Shown: positions 6,887-10,634 of the stretch, one piece after another | Layout of the letters: each line of letters opens with the position of its first letter | Numbering within the stretch: position 1 is the stretch's first letter | Origin: Bacteroidota bacterium | GTDB lineage: Bacteria; Bacteroidota; Bacteroidia; Bacteroidales; Bacteroidaceae | Direction: 5' to 3' | NCBI GenBank assembly: GCA_023458215.1 | Contig: JAEXAJ010000053.1 | Coordinates: 1-10,634, forward strand | DNA: 10,634 nt | The notes under the pieces: model-generated | The model's database searches: none | What the model was told of the DNA's origin: nothing | What the model saw: the letters and a program-made list of their open reading frames with translations, nothing else | Position numbers and translations under genes: made by a program

Positions 6887-7098
6887 AAACTAATTGTCGG
6901 ACTGCATGAAATTATTTCTGTGTAGCCTATCAACTAATTCTTTCTTTACTACGCAGTATTCGTTCGACAGCCGTTATTCTTTCGTTCGACACTTGTTCTC
7001 TTTTCGTTCAACAGCTGTTGAACGAAAAGAGAACAAGTGTCGAACGAATACTGCGTAGTAAAGAAAGAATTAGTTGATCGTATCTTCTGAATTAGTTT
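6887..7098. repeat. Outer 9-bp inverted repeat flanking the long palindrome
   Basis: AAACTAATT (6887-6895) and its exact reverse complement AATTAGTTT (7090-7098) flank the palindrome asymmetrically, 33 bases away on the left and 11 on the right. The core AACTAATT also starts each main arm, so the motif occurs twice on each side. It could be chance in AT-rich DNA or a remnant of an older arm. Confidence 0.45.
6929..7078. repeat. Long asymmetric palindrome with embedded 22-nt tandem units
   Basis: The outer arms 6929-6958 and 7049-7078 are perfect 30-bp inverted repeats. The inner block 6981-7048 is a perfect 68-bp palindrome with no spacer, centred between 7014 and 7015. The left side has 22 extra bases (6959-6980) with no partner. 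The left half is a 22-nt tandem array beginning with TTCGTTCGACA at 6959, TTCGTTCGACA at 6981 and TTCGTTCAACA at 7003, so the extra bases are exactly one additional unit. The whole could form a 64-bp hairpin or cruciform with one 22-nt bulge. No target-site duplication, transposase or T tract is visible. It fills most of the 299-base gap between the membrane-protein gene and pepD. Confidence 0.95.
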
Positions 7099-7121
7099 TT
7101 AGTATGAAAAAACATAGTTTA

Positions 7122-7153
7122 TTTCAAGTTGTGGGAATAAACTGTTATATTTG
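7122..7153 (+). promoter_or_regulatory. pepD promoter
   Basis: TATATTTG at 7146-7153 is an exact TAnnTTTG -7 element, and TTTC at 7122-7125 sits 20 bases upstream as a 3-of-4 match to the -33 TTTG. Transcription would begin near 7160, leaving a leader of about 16 bases. It lies to the right of the long palindrome, so pepD does not transcribe that element. Confidence 0.7.
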
Positions 7154-7175
7154 CGAAAACTAACTTTTTAGCATT

Positions 7176-8633
7176 ATGAGTACAATCTTACAGTTAGCTC
7201 CACAGAATGTGTGGAAGCATTTCTATTCACTGACCCAAATACCCCGTCCGTCAGGACACATGGCGCAGATTACCGAGTTTTTGGTTAATTTCGGCAAGGG
7301 ATTGGGCTTGGAATCATTTGTCGACGAAATAGGCAATGTGATTATCCGTAAACCTGCTACTCCGGGTATGGAAAACCGCAAAGGCGTCATCCTTCAGGCG
7401 CACATGGATATGGTGCCTCAAAAGAATAACGATACCGTTCACGATTTTACAAAAGATCCTATCCAAACTTATATTGACGGCGACTGGGTAAAAGCCAAAG
7501 GTACCACCCTGGGTGCAGATAACGGCTTGGGCGTAGCTGCTATTATGGCTGTTCTTGAAGACAAGAATTTGAAGCATGGTCCACTCGAAGCGTTGATTAC
7601 CAAAGACGAAGAAACAGGCATGTACGGTGCGTTCGGGTTGAAACCCGGAACACTGAATGGTGAAATCCTGCTGAACCTCGACTCGGAGGATGAAGGCGAA
7701 CTTTATATCGGCTGCGCCGGTGGTATTGATATCTCCGCTACATTAGAGTATAAGGAAGAAGAACCTGTTGACGGTTTTGTAGCCCGCAAGTTAACCTTGA
7801 AAGGTTTGCGTGGCGGTCACTCCGGTCTGGAGATCAATCAGGGACGTGGCAATGCCAACAAGCTGCTGGCACGTGTGATACACGACTTATTAATAGAATT
7901 CGACGCACAACTGGCAAGCTTTGAGGGAGGAAATATGCGTAATGCCATTCCGCGTGAAGCACATGCGGTGATGGTGTTCAATGCCGAAGATATGGATGGA
8001 TTGGAAGAGTATATTAAGGAATACGAAGCCCAACTCAATGCCGAATATGCTTCGATTGAAAGCGATATAACGTTGAAGATGGAAGATGTGGTAGTTCCCG
8101 CCTCCGTAGTTCCGACCGAAATTCAGGATAATTTGATTAATGTTCTGATGGCTTGTCAGAACGGCGTAATGCGTATGATACCTACCGTGCCCGATACGGT
8201 GGAAACTTCATCCAATCTGGCAATCGTGACGATTGTAGGCGGTAAAGCTGCGATTCATATTCTGGCTCGTAGCTCTTGCGATACCATGAAGGAATTCCTG
8301 GCCGACAGCTTGAGCGCATGTTTTGCGATGGCAGGTATGAAGGTAGAATTGAGTGGCGCTTATTCCGGTTGGCAACCTAACGTAGATTCACCGATTCTGC
8401 ATGCTATGAAGCAGTCCTATAAGCAACAATTCGGTGTAGAGCCTGCTGTGAAAGTTATCCATGCCGGTTTGGAATGCGGTATTATCGGTGCCAATTGCCC
8501 GGGTCTTGATATGATTTCCTTCGGTCCTACGCTGCGTTCTCCTCATTCACCGGACGAACGTGTTTTGATTTCTACTGTACCTAAGTTCTATGACTTCTTG
8601 GTAGCTACGTTGGAACAGACTCCGGAAAAGTAA
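7176..8633 (+). CDS. pepD: Aminoacyl-histidine dipeptidase (Xaa-His dipeptidase, carnosinase-like, peptidase M20)
   Basis: This 485-residue cytoplasmic zinc peptidase, the same length as E. coli PepD, hydrolyses dipeptides, classically Xaa-His including carnosine. Two-metal M20 residues are visible: H76 and D78 in QAHMDMVPQ, bridging D115 in TTLGADNGLG, catalytic E145 and ligand E146 in KDEETGMYGAFG, D169 in LLNLDSEDEGEL, and H457 in RSPHSPDE. The lid domain occupies roughly 190-390 and includes GGHSGLEINQGRGNANKLL (213-231). ECGII (433-437) lies in the returning catalytic core. No signal peptide is seen. The gene has its own promoter and a strong terminator 28 bases past the stop, so it is monocistronic. 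Substrate preference beyond the family label cannot be decided here. Confidence 0.96.
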   Translation: MSTILQLAPQNVWKHFYSLTQIPRPSGHMAQITEFLVNFGKGLGLESFVDEIGNVIIRKPATPGMENRKGVILQAHMDMVPQKNNDTVHDFTKDPIQTYIDGDWVKAKGTTLGADNGLGVAAIMAVLEDKNLKHGPLEALITKDEETGMYGAFGLKPGTLNGEILLNLDSEDEGELYIGCAGGIDISATLEYKEEEPVDGFVARKLTLKGLRGGHSGLEINQGRGNANKLLARVIHDLLIEFDAQLASFEGGNMRNAIPREAHAVMVFNAEDMDGLEEYIKEYEAQLNAEYASIESDITLKMEDVVVPASVVPTEIQDNLINVLMACQNGVMRMIPTVPDTVETSSNLAIVTIVGGKAAIHILARSSCDTMKEFLADSLSACFAMAGMKVELSGAYSGWQPNVDSPILHAMKQSYKQQFGVEPAVKVIHAGLECGIIGANCPGLDMISFGPTLRSPHSPDERVLISTVPKFYDFLVATLEQTPEK

Positions 8634-8661
8634 TCGATATATAATATATAAATAGGAATAG

Positions 8662-8692
8662 GCAGGGTGCTTGAGGGTACCCTGCTTTTTTT
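8662..8692 (+). terminator. Rho-independent terminator of pepD
   Basis: GCAGGGT (8662-8668) pairs with ACCCTGC (8679-8685) around a 10-base loop and is followed by seven T residues (8686-8692). It separates pepD from the downstream peptide unit. Confidence 0.93.
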
Positions 8693-8774
8693 ATGCCAGC
8701 TCGTCTTTTTCTGGCGAATAGGCTTTGTTATTCCGTCGTAGTATGTCAAAAACGTTGCAATAGATTGGTGTTAA

Positions 8775-8788
8775 TTGACCTAAGTCAA
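8775..8788. promoter_or_regulatory. FNR/CRP-like inverted repeat upstream of the peptide unit
   Basis: TTGAC-CTAA-GTCAA is a perfect 5-4-5 inverted repeat with the same geometry as the FNR box TTGAT-N4-ATCAA. Its centre lies about 82 bases before the predicted transcription start near 8864, a spacing compatible with Crp/Fnr-family activation. The regulator is not in the window. Chance occurrence cannot be excluded. Confidence 0.4.
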
Positions 8789-8795
8789 GAAAATG

Positions 8796-8808
8796 TGTTT
8801 TAAAACAT
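8796..8808. promoter_or_regulatory. Palindromic motif TGTTTTAAAACAT, distal copy
   Basis: The first 12 bases form a perfect palindrome. A near-identical 13-mer, TGTTGTAAAACAT (12 of 13 bases), lies at 8858-8870 over the predicted transcription start. Paired sites about 60 bases apart, one upstream and one at +1, would suit a repressor, but AT-rich DNA gives such motifs by chance. Confidence 0.35.
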
Positions 8809-8826
8809 GTTTTTCGGTGTTTTATG

Positions 8827-8857
8827 CTTGTGTTTCTGAACAAAGGCTCTAATTTTG
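8827..8857 (+). promoter_or_regulatory. Promoter of the micropeptide unit
   Basis: The -7 element TAATTTTG (8850-8857) is an exact TAnnTTTG match. CTTG (8827-8830) lies 19 bases upstream, a 3-of-4 match to the -33 TTTG at an ideal distance. Transcription would start near 8864, giving a leader of about 70 bases before the first peptide gene. This is one of the better Bacteroides-type promoters in the window. Confidence 0.75.
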
Positions 8858-8870
8858 TGTTGTAAAACAT
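8858..8870. promoter_or_regulatory. Motif TGTTGTAAAACAT, proximal copy
   Basis: This directly abuts the -7 element and spans the expected transcription start. It differs from the palindrome at 8796-8808 by one base. Occupancy here would block initiation, if a regulator recognises it. Confidence 0.3.
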
Positions 8871-8893
8871 AGAAAGAGTAAGATAATAGTTTG

Positions 8894-8937
8894 GATTTTA
8901 AGGATAACAAAATTGATTTTAGGAGGATAACAAAATG
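8894..8937 (+). repeat. Duplicated leader before peptide 1, with AGGAGG ribosome-binding site
   Basis: Two near-identical segments follow each other: 8894-8914 (GATTTTA then AGGATAACAAAAT) and 8915-8937 (GATTTTA then GGAGGATAACAAAATG). Only the second ends in an ATG, and only it carries the perfect core AGGAGG (8921-8926), 8 bases before the start codon at 8935. Such a Shine-Dalgarno site is unusual for Bacteroides and fixes the start of peptide 1. Confidence 0.75.
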
Positions 8938-9009
8938 AAAATGTTAAAGAATTTATTAGGTCACATCAGCCATGCTGATAAGAACATTTGGGGCTATGTA
9001 ATGCTTTAA
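8935..9009 (+). CDS. Micropeptide 1 (24 aa), unknown function
   Basis: The 24-residue peptide starts MKMLKNLLG and ends KNIWGYVML. I do not recognise a family. The ATG has a perfect AGGAGG 8 bases upstream and a promoter about 80 bases upstream, strong signs that the short frame is translated. The N-terminus can form an amphipathic cationic helix (L4, L7, L8, I11 on one face). It has no signal-peptide hydrophobic core. Its MKxLKNLL start resembles residues 6-13 of peptide 2 (MKSLRNIL), and all three peptides have a basic residue plus Asn (KN, RN, KN) before an aromatic-containing tail. The last codons and stop lie in a strong RNA hairpin (8990-9021). Possible roles are a secreted signal or antimicrobial precursor, a membrane-active peptide, or a regulatory leader; none is proven. 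Confidence 0.65.
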   Translation: MKMLKNLLGHISHADKNIWGYVML

Positions 9010-9021
9010 GCATTCATCCCC
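8990..9021 (+). promoter_or_regulatory. RNA hairpin spanning the stop codon of peptide 1
   Basis: GGGG (8990-8993) pairs with CCCC (9018-9021), ATG (8996-8998) with CAT (9015-9017), and AATGCT (9000-9005) with AGCATT (9009-9014) around a TTA loop, with CT and T bulges on the 5' side. This gives 13 pairs. No U tract follows, so it looks like an RNA stability, processing or translation-uncoupling element rather than a terminator. A second 6-bp hairpin, ATCAGC-CAT-GCTGAT, lies inside the peptide at 8965-8979. Confidence 0.65.
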
Positions 9022-9050
9022 GTAGAGTAAGTATTGAATTTTAGTTTTCA

Positions 9051-9074
9051 GGTATTAGTTTAATTTTTAAGATT
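9051..9074 (+). repeat. Conserved leader repeat, copy 1 (before peptide 2)
   Basis: The 24 bases from GGTATTAGTTTAATTTT to AAGATT directly precede the ATG of peptide 2. The same leader with one deleted base and one substitution precedes peptide 3 at 9177-9199, 125 bp later counted from ATG to ATG. It has no Shine-Dalgarno core and is AT-rich, as usual in Bacteroides. Confidence 0.9.
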
Positions 9075-9167
9075 ATGAAAGAGAAGATTATGAAATCATT
9101 GAGAAACATTCTTGCCGAAGTAGGTAGGAATGAAGCATTATCAATGGGTTACACCCTGAAGAAGTAA
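9075..9167 (+). CDS. Micropeptide 2 (30 aa), paralogue of micropeptide 3
   Basis: The 30-residue peptide begins MKEKIMKSLRNILAEVG and ends GYTLKK. By direct count it shares 11 of 30 aligned positions with peptide 3. I know no family. It has seven basic and three acidic residues (net about +4). Hydrophobic residues I5, L9, I12, L13 and V16 lie on one helical face. Two starts are possible because a 15-bp unit (AAGATTATGAAA plus three bases) is duplicated at 9069-9083 and 9084-9098; the second ATG is at 9090. The upstream ATG is preferred because peptide 3 keeps only that one. There is no Cys, no GG cleavage motif and no export signal. A GRN junction precedes the variable tail. Confidence 0.6.
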   Translation: MKEKIMKSLRNILAEVGRNEALSMGYTLKK

Positions 9168-9176
9168 AGTAAACAA

Positions 9177-9199
9177 GGTATTAGTTTAATTTTAAGGTT
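9177..9199 (+). repeat. Conserved leader repeat, copy 2 (before peptide 3)
   Basis: The 23 bases from GGTATTAGTTTAATTTT to AAGGTT precede the ATG of peptide 3 and match the peptide 2 leader except for one deleted T and one A-to-G change. This is tighter conservation than in the coding sequences that follow. Confidence 0.9.
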
Positions 9200-9295
9200 A
9201 TGAAAAAGAAGATTGCGAATTCGTTTAAAACCATTCTTACCAAAGCTGGTAAGAACTGGATGGAGGCAATGAAATACTATAGTCTCCAAATGTGA
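9200..9295 (+). CDS. Micropeptide 3 (31 aa), paralogue of micropeptide 2
   Basis: The 31-residue peptide begins MKKKIANSFKTILTKAGKN and ends in an aromatic tail containing W20, Y26 and Y27. It has seven Lys and one Glu (net about +6), with I5, F9, I12, L13, A16 and W20 along one face of a possible amphipathic helix. Compared with peptide 2, about 43 of the first 57 coding bases match, then identity collapses after the GKN junction, so the C-terminal tail is the variable part. The second ATG of the duplicated 15-bp start has become GCG here. The terminator begins 21 bases after the stop, so this is the last gene of the unit. Function is unknown; a membrane-active, signalling or processed peptide is possible. 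Confidence 0.62.
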   Translation: MKKKIANSFKTILTKAGKNWMEAMKYYSLQM

Positions 9296-9316
9296 GCACA
9301 CTAACTTGATTTAAGG

Positions 9317-9356
9317 ATAGGGGATATGTTTTGAAAGCATAGTCCCCTATTTTTTT
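9317..9356 (+). terminator. Rho-independent terminator of the micropeptide unit
   Basis: ATAGGGGA (9317-9324) pairs with TCCCCTAT (9343-9350), extended inward by TATG (9325-9328) with CATA (9338-9341) and one bulged G. A T run follows to 9356. It defines the 3' end of a transcript of about 490 bases starting near 8864 and separates the peptides from the downstream large gene. Confidence 0.92.
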
Positions 9357-9462
9357 ATGTACTTTGGGCAACCGGATAATATTTTTTATACCCAAAACTA
9401 CAATTGTTTAAACATTATTCGTTTCCTTTGTTATTAATACAAAGACTAACAAGCGAATAATC

Positions 9463-10634
9463 ATGAAGAAAATTCAGAAAATTTGTAGTTTGCTGCTGTT
9501 GCTGGCTGTTTTTGGATGGTCGGCAGCGCATGCGCAATCGTATGAAAAATTGTGGAAACAAGTAGAACAGGCTCAGGAGAAGAGCTTGCCACAAACTGTG
9601 ATAAAGCTGACCGATGAAATTTATCGGAAAGGCGAACGGGAGCAGAATGCTCCGCAAATGTTGAAGGCCTACCTATGTAGGGAAACCTATCAGGAAAGGC
9701 TGACTCCCGACAGTCTCTATTCCAATCTGAAGAATATGGAACGTTGGGCGTTGACGGAGAAAAATCCTGTAAGCAAAGCTATTTTACACTCTTTGCTGGC
9801 ACGGCGGTATGCCGATTTGGTGCAGGGCAATCGTCGTGCCTTACTTTCGAGGACTTTACTTGATGTCGATGAGGCTCCCGGCGATGTACGTGAATGGAGT
9901 ATCCATCAGTTTGTGAGCAAGATAGATGAACATAATAGTGCGTCATTGCAAGATTCGCTCGAGTTGCTCAAAACGTCTGCCGAGAAATATGTGCCTTTTA
10001 CTATTCTCGAAGATGGGAGCCGCTTCTACAAACACGATATGTATCATTTACTGGCAAGCCGCGCCATCTCTAGTTACAATGACTTGAGTGGCTTCAATGT
10101 AGATACGCTGATGCGGGCACGCATCCATACGATTTACGAGAATATGATAAATGCTTACCGTCATCGTGCAGGTTCGGAAGATGCCGTATTGCTTTGCTCG
10201 CTAGACTACTGGAGCTGGAAGGTGACAGGTGGCATCAGCAGTGAACCTTATCCGACTTTCGGGATGCGGAAACAACAGGCTGTCAAAGACTATATCCAGG
10301 CATTGAATGACTTGATTCAAGAATATGGCAATCGTGAAGTATGTGCCGAAGTTTATATTAAAAAGGCCTCTTGGTTGCGCACGGGTGCAGAGGGACGTAG
10401 CATTGCCCAGGCGTTGAAGGTCTGTGATGAAGGATTGAAGCGTTACCCATCTTACAAACGCATTAACGAACTGAGAAATATCCGCGAACAAATATTGCAA
10501 CCTGAACTCGTTATTAGTACCCGTGAAAGTGGTTATCCCGGTGATTCGGTAAATATGAATGTACATTTCAGTAATTTATCCGGGTTTACCTTGAACCTGT
10601 ATGCTACTACCTTGAATGAAGTGCCCTACATGGA
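9463..10634 (+). CDS. Alpha-2-macroglobulin-like protein, N-terminal part (cut by window end)
   Basis: The frame is open from the ATG at 9463 to the window end (390 codons, no stop). A signal peptide is clear: MKKIQK, a Leu-rich core (10-17), then SAAHA with likely signal peptidase I cleavage after A24 (AHA/QS). There is no lipobox Cys, so it is not an evident lipoprotein. Residues 26-345 are a long, mostly helical region (for example SYEKLWKQVEQAQEKSLPQT and TPDSLYSNLKNMERWAL). From about 348, QPELVISTRESGYPGDSVNM looks like the first macroglobulin-type beta domain. I recognise this as the usual start of a very long Bacteroides alpha-2-macroglobulin family protein. Such proteins are thought to act as extracytoplasmic protease traps, but the diagnostic bait region and thioester motif would lie beyond the window. 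No convincing TAnnTTTG promoter is seen; TTCCTTTG (9423-9430) is a 7-of-8 match. Confidence 0.75.
   Translation, partial: MKKIQKICSLLLLLAVFGWSAAHAQSYEKLWKQVEQAQEKSLPQTVIKLTDEIYRKGEREQNAPQMLKAYLCRETYQERLTPDSLYSNLKNMERWALTEKNPVSKAILHSLLARRYADLVQGNRRALLSRTLLDVDEAPGDVREWSIHQFVSKIDEHNSASLQDSLELLKTSAEKYVPFTILEDGSRFYKHDMYHLLASRAISSYNDLSGFNVDTLMRARIHTIYENMINAYRHRAGSEDAVLLCSLDYWSWKVTGGISSEPYPTFGMRKQQAVKDYIQALNDLIQEYGNREVCAEVYIKKASWLRTGAEGRSIAQALKVCDEGLKRYPSYKRINELRNIREQILQPELVISTRESGYPGDSVNMNVHFSNLSGFTLNLYATTLNEVPYM

Noticed and set aside
6929..7078. CRISPR array or insertion sequence
   Set aside because: The 22-nt units are head to tail without spacers and part of the array is mirrored. No cas gene, transposase or flanking target-site duplication is present.
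8695..8715. GCCAG/CTGGC hairpin after the pepD terminator
   Set aside because: It has only 5-6 pairs with an 11-base loop and no following U tract, so it was not called as a second terminator or small RNA.
8935..9009. Peptide 1 as an attenuation leader peptide
   Set aside because: It has no run of codons for a single amino acid, and no terminator/antiterminator pair sits between it and peptide 2; the only terminator follows all three genes.
9426..9444. CTTTG/CAAAG inverted repeat before the macroglobulin-like gene
   Set aside because: A 5-bp stem with a 9-base AT loop is weak and expected by chance in such AT-rich DNA.
9415..10566. Minus-strand frames of 80 and 121 codons over the macroglobulin-like gene
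   Set aside because: The sense strand has a signal peptide and a continuous 390-codon frame, so the antisense frames are incidental.

Overview
The window looks like a Bacteroides chromosome (order Bacteroidales). The evidence is repeated promoter -7 elements of the Bacteroides form TAnnTTTG, A-rich rather than Shine-Dalgarno leaders on most genes, moderate GC content, and typical family members (standalone AICAR transformylase, DUF349 repeat protein, MgtE, KsgA with an NYPY motif, PepD, alpha-2-macroglobulin-like protein). The species cannot be fixed from this sequence alone.

Layout, left to right. (1) 1-165: tRNA-Gln(CUG) with its own -7 box and terminator. (2) 234-1412 (+): a one-domain AICAR formyltransferase, ending at a perfect 21-bp bidirectional terminator shared with the convergent gene. 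(3) 1518-5756 (-): three genes read leftward, ksgA (16S rRNA dimethyltransferase), mgtE (Mg2+ channel) and a five-repeat DUF349 protein. This is probably a ribosome/Mg2+ housekeeping cluster, with possible internal promoters. (4) 5893-6876 (+): a YbhN/LPG-synthase-type integral membrane protein, divergent from ksgA across a short control region that holds a 4x heptamer repeat. (5) 6877-7175: intergenic DNA dominated by a 150-base near-perfect palindrome built from 22-nt tandem units. (6) 7176-8633 (+): pepD, with its own promoter and terminator. (7) 8693-9356: a self-contained small transcription unit with a promoter, three tandem peptide genes of 24, 30 and 31 codons, and a terminator. (8) 9463-end (+): the 5' part of a large secreted alpha-2-macroglobulin-like protein, cut by the window edge.

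Most of the window is conserved housekeeping. The part most likely to be undescribed is the micropeptide unit at 8827-9356. Its three small related cationic peptides share an N-terminal pattern and a basic-Asn junction, then diverge into aromatic tails. The leaders of peptides 2 and 3 are more conserved than their coding sequence, and FNR-like and TGTTnTAAAACAT palindromic sites lie around the promoter. The second unusual element is the long asymmetric palindrome at 6929-7078. Functions proposed for both are inference.
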